Source: Prevotella sp. (GTDB lineage Bacteria > Bacteroidota > Bacteroidia > Bacteroidales > Bacteroidaceae). From it: a stretch of 64,000 bases of DNA. Below are positions 24,019 through 32,998 of this stretch, in pieces. Every line of letters begins with the position of its first letter. Position 1 is the first letter of the stretch. Both the position numbers and the translations under genes were made by a program. A model generated the notes under the pieces. That model did no database searches. It saw only the letters and a list, made by a program, of their open reading frames with translations, and was not told the origin of the DNA. The stretch covers positions 186,001 through 250,000 of the forward strand of contig JAFZIY010000015.1 in assembly GCA_017554105.1 (NCBI GenBank), in the 5' to 3' direction.

Positions 24019-24253
24019 GTTATATAAGGAAAAAATACACAAACAGGCTGTTCTTTTCATGGAAAAATCGTTTTTTTTTACATAATTACATTCACTTATC
24101 CATAGATTATCGCATCGACGTGCAAATCTTTTTTAACGTAAATGGTATTGCCTTGGCTATATTATATAAATAATGTATCATGTTGTTTTTTTTATTTTTC
24201 AGTATTAACATCCTTAATTAATTGTAATTTTTACATTCTTTTTTATCAAAATG

Positions 24254-24284
24254 TTTGGTATAAAGAAAAAAGTGTGTACCTTTG
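24254..24284 (+). promoter_or_regulatory. Promoter of LRR module C
   Basis: TTTG at 24254-24257, a 19-bp spacer, and TACCTTTG at 24277-24284. The leader to the start codon is about 180 bases. Confidence 0.75.
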
Positions 24285-24469
24285 CGCCTCGAAATCGGAA
24301 AAGTCGTTTCAAAAGGACCACTTCACGATTCTGTTGATGATAGAATTAGCCACACACAAAAAGAGAGACGAATTTTAATCATAAAAACACAAACAGGATA
24401 AAATATTTTAGGGTATTTAGAATAACACCTAGCACAAAAAACATTTAAAACATTAATTTTAGATTTAAG

Positions 24470-26275
24470 ATGAAAAAGAACTTCAAGAGGTTTCTGACCT
24501 TGTCGCTGTGCGCTGTAGCATGTATGAGCGTTAGCGCTAAAGCAACAATTAATGGTGGAGTACTGACAATTAACGGCTCCAATGATGTACAATTCAACAA
24601 TCTTAATGAAATCGGCGGTGGTCAGATCACGAAAATCAAGCTTGTAGGTGATTTCCGTAATGGATGGTCAGGTTACTGGCTGCAGAACGGTACTGCACAG
24701 GAGAAGGCTTCGATTACTGAAATCGACATGAGCCAAGCAGACATGTCTGGTGACAACAACGTATGGAGCTTCGTTAGCTTCCCAAATCTTAAGACTGTAG
24801 TATGGCCTGCAGAAGGTAAGATTACAAACATCCCAAGTTACGCATTCAAGCAGACAGGTATTGAAACACTGCATATTCCTGGTTACATCAAGTTCATCCG
24901 TAGCCAGGCCATTGATGACGCTTCAAACGCAAAGAACCTCAAGAAGGTTTATTTCGACAAACTCGAGGGTAAGGATGCAAGCGTACGCATGCACATCGAG
25001 CGTCAGGCATTCAGCAACAACTACGCCCTTCGTGATGTCTATATCCTTACCGAGGGTGTCCTTACTGCTGACAACAACGCTTTCCCACACTGGGACACAT
25101 ACGGACACGCTGACGTGAGCAGAACCTATGCTCGTCTTTACTATCCAAAGAGCAGGATTGAACTCTATGTGAACCTGAAGCACGTTATCACTGAGAATAT
25201 GGTAGGTAACGAGAAACTTTTCCAGGAGTGGCTTGTTGAGCATTACAACCAGGCATGCCGCTATCAGAACGGTTTCTATGAGTTCCTTAACCATGGTCCG
25301 ATTGATGTCAAGCCAGAGCCAGTAGGCACTTCTAACCTTTACACTTTCAGCGATACCGTTTCTTATATCGTACCAGCAGGTGTAAAAGCATATATCGTAA
25401 ACAGCATATCACCTGACCCTAACGACAAGAGAATTCTGCACCTGTCACTGCGTAGTGTTAAGGTTATCCCGGCTTATACTGGTGTTATCCTCTATGGCGG
25501 TACAAACGCATTTGACGAAAAGGGTAATCCTTACATCTCAATGTCAGTCGTTAATTATGATGGTGAGGTGTTCGACAGAAACAACACAAATGGCAACGTG
25601 AACTATCTGACTGGAACTGCAAACAAGAGTGGTGTTGTTACCCACATTTATCCTACTCAGACCTACCCAGGTTCCGACATTGTATACTATAACTACTGGA
25701 TGGGTCGTTACAGCCAGACAGAGTCAGGTAAGATTTATAAGAATAATCATGGCAACTATGGTAATGGTGCCGGTCTTCCAGAAAACGACTGGGTTAGTTT
25801 CTTCCGTATCGCTAAGAAAGGTGGCACAGCACCTCTCGGAAGAGCATATCTTAGTCTGTCTTCCAACGAGTTCTCATTTGCAGCGAGTGGTGGTGCCATC
25901 GTAATTGATGTTGATGACCAGTTGGATGCAAGCAATATTGCAGAGTTCTACAGGAACGAGTTCAAGGACGAGCATATGAACCTTATGAATGAGGACGAGA
26001 TGAAGGCCGCAAGACTATGGTATCTCTCTGATGGTACAAAGATTGAGTGGGTTAAGGACTGGGGTACTGTAAACATCAACTATAACGAGATTATCGCTAC
26101 AAATGCGGCTAACGCCAAGCCAGCAACTGTTGTAGAGGAAGACGGTATCGCAGGTTCTATCGCAGCAGAAAAGACCACAGGCGACAATAATTACTACACT
26201 CTTCAGGGTGTAAAGGTTGACAATCCTAAAAAGGGTGTCTTCATCAAGAATGGCAAGAAGATTGTTTTGAAATAG
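24470..26275 (+). CDS. Secreted BspA-type leucine-rich-repeat protein, module C
   Basis: 601 residues: signal peptide (MKKNFKRFLTLSLCAVACMS... ending VSA), LRR_5-type strands (ITNIPSYAFKQTGIETLHIP, FIRSQAIDDAS, HIERQAFSNNYAL), conserved central blocks shared with module B (LYYPKSRIELYVNLKHVI, LFQEWLVEHYNQA, VPAGVKAYIV, ENDWVSFFRIAKKG) and tail YTLQGVKVDNPKKGVFIKNG plus KKIVLK. Probably surface-located or secreted. It is the only module on the plus strand, so modules B and C look like an inverted duplication. Confidence 0.88.
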   Translation: MKKNFKRFLTLSLCAVACMSVSAKATINGGVLTINGSNDVQFNNLNEIGGGQITKIKLVGDFRNGWSGYWLQNGTAQEKASITEIDMSQADMSGDNNVWSFVSFPNLKTVVWPAEGKITNIPSYAFKQTGIETLHIPGYIKFIRSQAIDDASNAKNLKKVYFDKLEGKDASVRMHIERQAFSNNYALRDVYILTEGVLTADNNAFPHWDTYGHADVSRTYARLYYPKSRIELYVNLKHVITENMVGNEKLFQEWLVEHYNQACRYQNGFYEFLNHGPIDVKPEPVGTSNLYTFSDTVSYIVPAGVKAYIVNSISPDPNDKRILHLSLRSVKVIPAYTGVILYGGTNAFDEKGNPYISMSVVNYDGEVFDRNNTNGNVNYLTGTANKSGVVTHIYPTQTYPGSDIVYYNYWMGRYSQTESGKIYKNNHGNYGNGAGLPENDWVSFFRIAKKGGTAPLGRAYLSLSSNEFSFAASGGAIVIDVDDQLDASNIAEFYRNEFKDEHMNLMNEDEMKAARLWYLSDGTKIEWVKDWGTVNINYNEIIATNAANAKPATVVEEDGIAGSIAAEKTTGDNNYYTLQGVKVDNPKKGVFIKNGKKIVLK

Positions 26276-26317
26276 GATATAATTAAACGTTTAATTAAAC
26301 AGAGTTTATAAACTGTT

Positions 26318-26542
26318 ATGAAAAAGATGTATGTAAAGCCCAGTGTTGAGGGTGTAGTAACAAGTCTTACCGACAGCATCATGGTTGGTGCGAGTGGCGA
26401 GATACTCCCTGGGGCTAAGGTTCAGAACATTGTCGATGATGACGATGATTATGATTTTGACGATGATTTCGAGACAGAGACTGCTTCTGTTGAGCCGCAG
26501 TCATTCTTCTCAAATGACTACATCAAAGAAGTCTGGGAATAA
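26318..26542 (+). CDS. Acidic small protein of LRR module C (YVKP / NDYIK family)
   Basis: 74 residues: start MKKMYVKPSVEG, core SIMVGAS at residues 20-26, an Asp-rich run (DDDDDYDFDDDFETE), end SFFSNDYIKEVWE. It follows the LRR gene by 42 bp and ends in a strong terminator. A second reading frame over the same bases (26385-26582) is Arg/Ser/Thr-rich and rejected. With its two paralogues it defines a small-protein family tied to these LRR genes; function unknown. Confidence 0.87.
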   Translation: MKKMYVKPSVEGVVTSLTDSIMVGASGEILPGAKVQNIVDDDDDYDFDDDFETETASVEPQSFFSNDYIKEVWE

Positions 26543-26565
26543 GAAAGCAATTACATGGATTAAGG

Positions 26566-26598
26566 CGTGCAGGTCGTTTTGACCTGCACGTTTTTTTT
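26566..26598 (+). terminator. Terminator of module C
   Basis: Stem CGTGCAGGTC/GACCTGCACG (26566-26575, 26581-26590), loop GTTTT, then T8. Confidence 0.9.
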
Positions 26599-26681
26599 GT
26601 ACTAATACGAATTATACTTGTAGTTTCATTAAAAAATAGTAAATTATTGTTGTTTATTCTTTTATTAGTACAATTATGATT

Positions 26682-26689
26682 ATCTTTGC
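26682..26689 (+). promoter_or_regulatory. -7 element upstream of pnp
   Basis: TATCTTTG fits TAnnTTTG, 43 bp before the pnp start. No exact -33 element at standard spacing. Confidence 0.5.
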
Positions 26690-26732
26690 ACGAATTATTT
26701 TTTTAGATGTAATTTTTTGATGTTTTAAAAAG

Positions 26733-29108
26733 ATGAACGTAATTACGAAAACAGTTCAATTGCCTGATGGTAGAACCATCACAATTGAGACCGGGAAAGT
26801 TGCAAAACAGACCGACGGTTCGGTCATGCTCCGCATGAACAACACCGTACTGCTCGCAACTGTTTGTGCAGCAAAGGATGCAGTTCCCGGCACCGATTTT
26901 ATGCCTTTGCAAGTTGATTATCGCGAGCAGTATGCTGCCGCAGGTCGTTTCCCAGGTGGGTTTACAAAGCGTGAAGGCAAAGCTTCTGACAATGAAATTC
27001 TTACTTCGCGCCTCGTTGACCGTGTGCTCCGTCCGCTGTTCCCAGCAGACTATCACGCAGAGGTGTTTGTTAATGTGATGCTTTTCAGTGCCGACGGCGT
27101 TGACCAGCCCGATGCCCTTGCAGGCTTCGCTGCTTCTGCCGCTCTGGCATGTTCAGATATCCCATTCGAGTGCCCTATCTCTGAGGTTCGTGTAGCACGT
27201 ATCAATGGCGAGTATGTCATCGATCCTACCGTTGAGCAGATGAAGGATGCCGACATGGACATCATGGTGGGTGCAAGTGCCGAGAACATCATGATGGTGG
27301 AAGGAGAGATGGATGAAGTTTCTGAGCAGGACCTGCTGGGAGCATTGAAGGCTGCGATGGATGCCATCAAGCCGATGTGCGAGCTTCAGGTAGAGTTGTC
27401 TAAGGAACTTGGCAAGGACGTTAAGCGCGAGTATTGCCATGAGATTAACGACGACGAGCTTCGCGAGCGTGTCCGCAAGGAGTGCTACCAGAAGGCTTAC
27501 GACGTTGTGGGCCAGGCTCTGGAGAAGCAGGAGCGTGCTGAGGCTTTCGAGCAGATCGTGGCAGACTTCAAGGAGAAGTTCTTCGCAGAGTTCGAAGAGA
27601 AAGAGGGCGCTGAGGAAGAAATCACACGAGAGGACTATGAGGCAATGATAGACAAGTACTACCACGACGTGGAGCGCGACGCTATGCGCCGTTGCATCCT
27701 CGACGAGGGCAAGCGCCTTGACGGTCGTAAGACCGACGAGATTCGTCCTATCTGGTGCGAGGTAAGTCCGCTGCCAATGCCTCACGGAAGCAGCATCTTC
27801 ACCCGTGGTGAGACACAGAGTCTCTCAACATGTACACTGGGTACCAAACTTGATGAGAAACTGGTTGACGATGTACTCGAGAAGAGTTACATGCGCTTCC
27901 TGCTTCACTATAACTTCCCTCCATTCTGCACCGGCGAGGCTAAGGCACAGCGTGGTGTAGGCCGTCGCGAGATTGGTCACGGCCATCTGGCATGGCGCGC
28001 ACTGAAGGGACAGATTCCTGCAGACTTCCCCTATACCGTTCGTCTGGTGAGCCAGATTCTGGAGTCTAACGGCTCTTCATCAATGGCTACCGTATGTGCC
28101 GGCACACTGGCACTAATGGACGCAGGTGTTCCAATGAAGAAGCCTGTCAGCGGTATCGCCATGGGACTCATCAAGAATCCTGGTGAGGACAAGTATGCAG
28201 TGCTTAGCGACATCCTCGGTGACGAGGACCACCTGGGCGACATGGACTTCAAGACCACCGGTACACGCGATGGTCTGACAGCAACACAGATGGATATCAA
28301 GTGCGACGGTCTGTCGTTCGAGATTCTCGAGAAGGCGCTGATGCAGGCTAAGGCTGGACGCGAGCATATCCTCGGCAAGATACTTGAGACGATGTCTGAG
28401 CCACGTGCTGACTTCAAACCTCAGGTACCACGTATCGAGCAGTTCGATATTCCGAAGGAGTTCATCGGTGCCGTTATCGGTCCTGGCGGAAAGATTATCC
28501 AGCAGATGCAGGAGGACACTGGTGCTACTATCACCATCGACGAGGTGGAAGGCAAGGGCATCGTACAGGTGTCTGCTCCTAACAAGGAGAGCATCCAGGC
28601 TGCTATCGCTAAGATCAAGGCTATCGTTGCAGTGCCCGAGGTAGGAGAGGTATATGAGGGAACGGTACGTTCTATCATGCCTTATGGCTGCTTCGTAGAG
28701 ATTCTGCCAGGCAAGGATGGTCTGTTGCACATCTCTGAGATAGACTGGAAACGCCTTGAGACTGTAGAGGAGGCTGGTCTGAAGGAAGGTGACAAGATTA
28801 CTGTCAAGTTGCTCGAGATAGACCAGAAGACTGGTAAGTACAAGTTGTCTCACCGTTGTCTTATCCCGAAGCCAGAGGGATATGTAGAGCGTGAGCGTCG
28901 TCCACGTCCAGAGCGTGGTGACCGTGGTGACCGCCGTCAGCGCCCGGAGCGTTTCGATCGTGGTGATCGTCGTCAGCGTCCAGAGCGTGGTGACCGTCGC
29001 TTCGACCGTAACAACGGTGGTTTTGGTGAAGGCAATGACTACGTTGCTCCTAATGAGGACCGTGAGCCAAAGGACTTCACTGACACCCTCGACCACATGG
29101 ACTTCTAA
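26733..29108 (+). CDS. pnp: Polyribonucleotide nucleotidyltransferase (PNPase)
   Basis: 791 residues. Two RNase PH-like domains (N-terminal with [20 protein letters not shown], second with [16 protein letters not shown] and [12 protein letters not shown]), a helical linker, a KH domain ([20 protein letters not shown]) and an S1 domain ([29 protein letters not shown]). It degrades RNA 3' to 5' with phosphate. The C-terminal tail of about 75 residues is an Arg-rich repeat ([10 protein letters not shown] units) followed by an acidic end ([16 protein letters not shown]). The repeat is a tail-specific RNA- or protein-binding extension not needed for the catalytic fold. Confidence 0.97.
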   Translation: MNVITKTVQLPDGRTITIETGKVAKQTDGSVMLRMNNTVLLATVCAAKDAVPGTDFMPLQVDYREQYAAAGRFPGGFTKREGKASDNEILTSRLVDRVLRPLFPADYHAEVFVNVMLFSADGVDQPDALAGFAASAALACSDIPFECPISEVRVARINGEYVIDPTVEQMKDADMDIMVGASAENIMMVEGEMDEVSEQDLLGALKAAMDAIKPMCELQVELSKELGKDVKREYCHEINDDELRERVRKECYQKAYDVVGQALEKQERAEAFEQIVADFKEKFFAEFEEKEGAEEEITREDYEAMIDKYYHDVERDAMRRCILDEGKRLDGRKTDEIRPIWCEVSPLPMPHGSSIFTRGETQSLSTCTLGTKLDEKLVDDVLEKSYMRFLLHYNFPPFCTGEAKAQRGVGRREIGHGHLAWRALKGQIPADFPYTVRLVSQILESNGSSSMATVCAGTLALMDAGVPMKKPVSGIAMGLIKNPGEDKYAVLSDILGDEDHLGDMDFKTTGTRDGLTATQMDIKCDGLSFEILEKALMQAKAGREHILGKILETMSEPRADFKPQVPRIEQFDIPKEFIGAVIGPGGKIIQQMQEDTGATITIDEVEGKGIVQVSAPNKESIQAAIAKIKAIVAVPEVGEVYEGTVRSIMPYGCFVEILPGKDGLLHISEIDWKRLETVEEAGLKEGDKITVKLLEIDQKTGKYKLSHRCLIPKPEGYVERERRPRPERGDRGDRRQRPERFDRGDRRQRPERGDRRFDRNNGGFGEGNDYVAPNEDREPKDFTDTLDHMDF

Positions 29109-29132
29109 GACAGATTAATTCTTAGTATACAG

Positions 29133-29165
29133 AATAGGTGCAACTTAGGTTGCACCTATTTTTTT
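29133..29165 (+). terminator. Terminator of pnp
   Basis: Stem AATAGGTGCAAC/GTTGCACCTATT (29133-29144, 29149-29160), loop TTAG, then a T-run. Confidence 0.92.
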
Positions 29166-29255
29166 ACCCACCCTAAACCCCTCCCCAAGGGATGGGCTTC
29201 GAATATTCTAATATCAATTATAAATCCCTCCCTTGGGGAGGGAAATAGGGTGGGT
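29166..29255. repeat. Inverted pair of the GC-rich palindromic repeat
   Basis: 29166-29196 (ACCCACCCTAAACCCCTCCC start) and 29225-29255 (TCCCTCCCTTGGGGAGGGAA start) are imperfect inverted copies 28 bp apart, the same arrangement as at 5085-5227. Confidence 0.8.
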
Positions 29256-29347
29256 TTCTACCTATTATATTAAACACGTGCGCGCGTGCGATAGTATTCT
29301 TTTTGTTGTGCAGTCTTTTTTGTCTTACTATAGTAGCGTGGAAATCC

Positions 29348-29378
29348 TTGATTTCGTTTCTTGAATGTGTTACCTTTG
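29348..29378 (+). promoter_or_regulatory. Promoter of the HU-like gene
   Basis: TTG at 29348-29350, a 20-bp spacer, and TACCTTTG at 29371-29378; leader of about 115 bases. Confidence 0.7.
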
Positions 29379-29500
29379 CAATCGCAAACACGGAGATGGA
29401 GTTGCGGCTCGAGACACAACGAACATGGAAGTGAATGCACCGCGCGGATAAGTTTTCAGAGATAACAAACATTAGTATTAATCATTAAAACAAAAATCAA

Positions 29501-29953
29501 ATGTCAGTATTTTATAAACTTTATCAGGATAACAGAGATAATAGCACTCACAAGGGAATGTGGTATGGACGTGCAAAGCACATCGACATTGTGACCACCG
29601 AACAACTCGCGGACGAGATGCAGGAGAACTGCACCGTGAAGCGCTCAGATATCCTCGCCGTAATCTCAGAGTTGGTGACCACAATGCAGAAGAAGTTGCA
29701 GCAAAGCATGGCGGTGAAGATAGATCGTCTGGGTACTTTCAAGATAGGTCTCAACACCACTCCCGCTCCTTCGGCCAAGGAATTCACTGCTACCAAGAAC
29801 GTGAAGGGCACCCATCTCCTGTTCCAGCCAGAGACGAAGATCGACAAGAACGGCTATCGCCAGCGTGCAATGCTCGTGGGTGTCTCTGTGAAGGAACTGC
29901 CGAAGAATGCCGTTGGTGTCGAGGACGAGAGTGCAAATAATGTCAATCCATAA
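29501..29953 (+). CDS. HU-like DNA-binding protein (HU-HIG type)
   Basis: 150 residues of the extended HU family common in Bacteroidota: helical N-part (TTEQLADEMQENCTVKRSDI, LAVISELVTTMQKKLQQSM) and beta arm (VKIDRLGTFKIGLNTTPAPS, FTATKNVKGTHLLF). It probably binds and bends DNA. The N-terminal segment (MSVFYKLYQDNRDNSTHKGM) is the family extension ahead of the HU core. The smalltalk mini-gene follows 14 bp later, a pairing often seen in Bacteroides and Prevotella genomes. Confidence 0.92.
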   Translation: MSVFYKLYQDNRDNSTHKGMWYGRAKHIDIVTTEQLADEMQENCTVKRSDILAVISELVTTMQKKLQQSMAVKIDRLGTFKIGLNTTPAPSAKEFTATKNVKGTHLLFQPETKIDKNGYRQRAMLVGVSVKELPKNAVGVEDESANNVNP

Positions 29954-29967
29954 AAAGACCGATGCCC

Positions 29968-30078
29968 ATGAATAAGATGAATAAGGAAGTGTGGAAGATA
30001 GTCCTAAGGGTAATTGTCGCCGTGGCAACAGCGTTGCTCGGTGTGTTCGGAGCAAATGCCGCTATAGAGCAACTGTAA
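29968..30078 (+). CDS. Smalltalk-type mini-protein
   Basis: 36 residues (33 if started at 29977). It begins MNKMNKEVWKIVLRV, followed by one hydrophobic segment (VIVAVATALLGVFGA) and ends NAAIEQL. Length, the N-K-x-x-W-K start, the single membrane helix and position right after an HU-like gene match the 'smalltalk protein' family named in Bacteroidota annotations. Function unknown; likely an inner-membrane micropeptide. A third ATG at 29962 is also in frame. Confidence 0.8.
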   Translation: MNKMNKEVWKIVLRVIVAVATALLGVFGANAAIEQL

Positions 30079-30090
30079 TTTAGTTTGAAA

Positions 30091-30113
30091 GGGGAGGGTG
30101 GGAAGCCCTCCCC
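30091..30113 (+). terminator. Terminator after smalltalk
   Basis: Stem GGGGAGGG/CCCTCCCC (30091-30098, 30106-30113) followed by TTATTCTTT. Confidence 0.8.
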
Positions 30114-30215
30114 TTATTCTTTGTCATACAATTCAGACAATTTTGAAATATGCGACTTGTAGGATAGGATAGATAGGGAGGAAAAAATTTTTTTATTAAT
30201 TTTTCTGTCTTTTTC

Positions 30216-30245
30216 TTTGTATTTTAGAAATTAATTGTATCTTTG
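30216..30245 (+). promoter_or_regulatory. Promoter of nrdD
   Basis: TTTG at 30216-30219, an 18-bp spacer, and TATCTTTG at 30238-30245, giving a leader of about 130 bases. Confidence 0.6.
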
Positions 30246-30252
30246 CAGCGTG

Positions 30253-30321
30253 AAAAGTTTTCCAAAACGGAAAACTTTTTAAAACACAAAAAGAAAAAAG
30301 TTTTCCAAAACGGGAAACTTT
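30253..30321 (+). promoter_or_regulatory. Tandem palindromes at the nrdD transcription start
   Basis: Two near-identical palindromes: arms AAAAGTTTTCC/GGAAAACTTTT (30253-30263, 30269-30279) and the same left arm with GGGAAACTTT (30296-30306, 30312-30321), each with centre AAAAC. They lie 43 bp apart, just after the -7 element. They fit a repressor operator pair or twin leader hairpins. They do not match the known NrdR box. Confidence 0.6.
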
Positions 30322-30379
30322 GTTAGTTGGAAGAGGCAAATAAAAGAGTAATCTAAACAATAAGTATTAACCTAAAGAC

Positions 30380-32497
30380 ATGATGGAAAGTAAACTTTTC
30401 TCTATTACAAAACGCGACGGCCAGAAGGTCCGTTTTTCGTTAGACAAGATAATGAATGCCATTATCAAGGCATTCGAGTCGGTGGGCGAACCCGTTGATT
30501 TATCGGTACTTAGCAAGGTTTTGGCTCACCTTGACATACATGAAGACATTAAGGTGGAGGAGATTCAGAACCAGGTAGAAGAGTCACTGATGAAAGAGGG
30601 CTTCTATCAGGTTGCGAAATCGTTCATGCTTTATCGTCAGCGTCACACTGAGGATCGCGAGACGATGGAGAAGTTGAACTTTTTGGTTGACTATTGCCAG
30701 GCAGAGAATGCTGCTACTGGTTCAAAATATGATGCCAACGCCAATGTTGAGCACAAGAATATCGCCACACTCATCGGCGAACTTCCAAAGGCAAGTTTCA
30801 TCCGTCTTAACCGTCGTCTGCTCACCGACCGCATCAAGAAGATGTACGGCAAGGACATGGCAGACAAATACATTGACCTGCTGACGCACCACTTTATATA
30901 TAAGAACGACGAGACCAGCCTGGCAAACTACTGCGCCTCGATAACGATGTACCCCTGGCTCATCAGCGGTACGGCATCCATCGGCGGTAACTCCACAGCA
31001 CCTACAAACCTGAAGTCGTTCTGCGGTGGCTTTGCCAACATGGTGTTCATGGTGAGCTCGATGCTCAGTGGCGCATGTGCTACACCGGAGTTCCTTATGT
31101 ATATGAACTATTTCATCGGTCAGGAATATGGTGCCGACTATTGGAAGGACCCCGACAGAGTTGTCGATCTGAGTCTGAAGCAGCGCACCATCGACAAGGT
31201 GATAACCGACTGCTTCGAGCAGATAGTATATACCCTGAACCAGCCCACAGGTGCCCGTAACTATCAGGCCGTGTTCTGGAACGTGGCATACTATGATAAG
31301 TATTACTTCCAGAGTCTTTTTGGTGAGTTCTACTTCCCTGATGGCAGCAAGCCTGACTGGGAGAGTCTCTCATGGTTGCAGAAGCGTTTCATGAAGTGGT
31401 TCAACAAGGAGCGTACCAAGGCAGTGCTTACCTTCCCTGTGGAGACGATGGCACTGTTGACTCAGGATGGCGACTGTCTGGACAAGGAATGGGCGGACTT
31501 CACTGCTGAGATGTATTCGGAGGGACACTCGTTCTTCACCTATATGAGTGACAATGCCGACTCACTGAGTTCTTGCTGCCGTCTGCGCAACGAGATTCAG
31601 GACAACGGCTTCAGTTACACCCTCGGTGCCGGCGGTGTGTCGACAGGTTCGAAGAGCGTGCTCACCATCAACCTCAACCGCTGTATCCAGTATGCCGTGA
31701 ACCACAAGAAGGTTTACACTGAGTTCCTCGGCGAGGTGATAGACCTCTGCCATAAGGTGCAGATAGCATACAACGAGAACCTGAAGGAACTGCAGAAGTC
31801 GGGTATGCTGCCATTGTTCGATGCCGGTTATATCAACATCGGACGCCAGTATCTCACCATTGGTGTCAACGGTCTGGTTGAGGCTGCCGAGTTCCTTGGC
31901 ATCAAGATTAGTGACAACCCAGAGTATCTGCGTTATGTTCAGACCGTGCTCGGACTGGTTGAGAAGTACAACAAGCAGTATCGCACGAAGGAACTGCTGT
32001 TCAACTGCGAGATGATTCCTGCCGAGAACGTTGGTGTGAAGCATGCTAAGTGGGACCGTGAGGACGGATATTTCGTGCCACGCGACTGCTACAACAGTTA
32101 CTTCTACATCGTGGAGGACGACTCACTGAACATCATTGACAAGTTCAAACTGCATGGTGCCCCATACATCGAGCACCTCACGGGCGGTTCGGCTCTGCAC
32201 ATGAACCTTGAGGAGCACCTCTCGAAGCAGCAGTACCGCAACCTGCTGAAGATGGCTGCCAAGGAAGGCTGCAACTACTTCACGTTCAATATCCCTAACA
32301 CCATCTGCAACGAGTGCGGTACAATAGACAAGCGTTACCTGAAGGAGTGTCCTAACTGCCACAGCCATAACGTGGACTATATGACACGTATCATTGGTTA
32401 CCTGAAGCGAGTGAGCAACTTCAGCGAGCCACGACAGAAGGAGGCAAGCCGCCGCTTCTACTATGAGGCAACGCCGCAGGAATTGGTGGAAATGTAG
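30380..32497 (+). CDS. nrdD: Anaerobic ribonucleoside-triphosphate reductase
   Basis: 705 residues. An N-terminal ATP-cone (residues about 5-95, ITKRDGQKVRFSLDKIMNAI) for allosteric control precedes the glycyl-radical core. The C-terminus carries a zinc-type four-Cys site (CNEC and CPNC, about residues 643-660) and the radical loop MTRIIGYLKR with the probable radical Gly near residue 673. It reduces ribonucleotides for DNA synthesis without oxygen. The start at 30380 (MM) or 30383 differs by one residue. nrdG follows 12 bp later. Confidence 0.96.
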   Translation: MMESKLFSITKRDGQKVRFSLDKIMNAIIKAFESVGEPVDLSVLSKVLAHLDIHEDIKVEEIQNQVEESLMKEGFYQVAKSFMLYRQRHTEDRETMEKLNFLVDYCQAENAATGSKYDANANVEHKNIATLIGELPKASFIRLNRRLLTDRIKKMYGKDMADKYIDLLTHHFIYKNDETSLANYCASITMYPWLISGTASIGGNSTAPTNLKSFCGGFANMVFMVSSMLSGACATPEFLMYMNYFIGQEYGADYWKDPDRVVDLSLKQRTIDKVITDCFEQIVYTLNQPTGARNYQAVFWNVAYYDKYYFQSLFGEFYFPDGSKPDWESLSWLQKRFMKWFNKERTKAVLTFPVETMALLTQDGDCLDKEWADFTAEMYSEGHSFFTYMSDNADSLSSCCRLRNEIQDNGFSYTLGAGGVSTGSKSVLTINLNRCIQYAVNHKKVYTEFLGEVIDLCHKVQIAYNENLKELQKSGMLPLFDAGYINIGRQYLTIGVNGLVEAAEFLGIKISDNPEYLRYVQTVLGLVEKYNKQYRTKELLFNCEMIPAENVGVKHAKWDREDGYFVPRDCYNSYFYIVEDDSLNIIDKFKLHGAPYIEHLTGGSALHMNLEEHLSKQQYRNLLKMAAKEGCNYFTFNIPNTICNECGTIDKRYLKECPNCHSHNVDYMTRIIGYLKRVSNFSEPRQKEASRRFYYEATPQELVEM

Positions 32498-32509
32498 AGA
32501 ATTAATGCA

Positions 32510-32983
32510 ATGCTGAAATATGTAAACACTGGCGTGGTCTTTCAGGAAATTCCTGACGAGACCACGCTTTCAATAAACATCTCAGGTTGTCCCAATCACT
32601 GTCCAGGATGCCATAGCAAATACCTCTGGGCAGACATTGGCGAGAAACTGAGTACTGATGCCATCGACTCCTTTGTCAAGGAGTTCAATGGCGATTTCAC
32701 ATGTATCTGCTTCATGGGTGGCGACAACGACCCTGCTGAGGTGGAGCGCCTGGCACTATATATCCATCAGAAATACCCGCAACTGAAGGTGGGGTGGTAT
32801 AGTGGCAAGCAATATTTCCCACATTATCTCGACCGCAACTCATTCGACTATTTCAAACTTGGGCCATACATTGCCCATCTGGGTAGTCTGAAGGAACGCA
32901 CCACCAACCAGCGACTATATAAAAAAGTTGATGCCAACAATTTTGTTGACATCACCAGTAGATTTTGGAAAGTTGAGGGTTGA
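32510..32983 (+). CDS. nrdG: Anaerobic ribonucleotide reductase-activating protein (radical SAM)
   Basis: 157 residues. The SAM-radical cluster motif is CPNHCPGC with Cys27, Cys31 and Cys34 (CX3CX2C), and MGGDND binds SAM. It installs the glycyl radical on NrdD. Co-transcribed with nrdD. The stop codon lies inside a hairpin shared with the convergent flavodiiron gene, whose stop is only four bases away. Confidence 0.95.
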   Translation: MLKYVNTGVVFQEIPDETTLSINISGCPNHCPGCHSKYLWADIGEKLSTDAIDSFVKEFNGDFTCICFMGGDNDPAEVERLALYIHQKYPQLKVGWYSGKQYFPHYLDRNSFDYFKLGPYIAHLGSLKERTTNQRLYKKVDANNFVDITSRFWKVEG

Positions 32984-32998
32984 GCAATCAACCCTCAA
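32973..32998. terminator. Palindromic terminator containing both stop codons (nrdG / flavodiiron gene)
   Basis: Perfect 11-bp stem TTGAGGGTTGA/TCAACCCTCAA with loop GCAA. The TGA of nrdG (32981-32983) and the TGA of the opposing gene (complement of 32988-32990) close the loop; both proteins end in Glu-Gly. Confidence 0.85.

Larger units (their letters stand above)
23799..24469. other. 671-bp divergent intergenic region between modules B and C
   Basis: Holds the two promoters and two leaders of about 180 bases. The B leader starts with hairpins CATCATCTT/AAGATGATG (23952-23974, loop TCGGC) and AGTGTC/GACACT-type pairing (23929-23947). Short ORFs at 23900 and 24142 are A/T-rich and have no coding look. 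Confidence 0.6.

Noticed and set aside
23900-24378. Two short ORFs between modules B and C
   Set aside because: They are A/T-driven, overlap the mapped promoters and leaders, and look non-coding.
26385-26582. 65-codon frame overlapping mini-protein C
   Set aside because: Its product is Arg/Ser/Thr-rich and out of frame with the conserved family start and end motifs.
29548-30055. Frames antisense to the HU-like gene
   Set aside because: No promoter or family; the sense gene is well supported.
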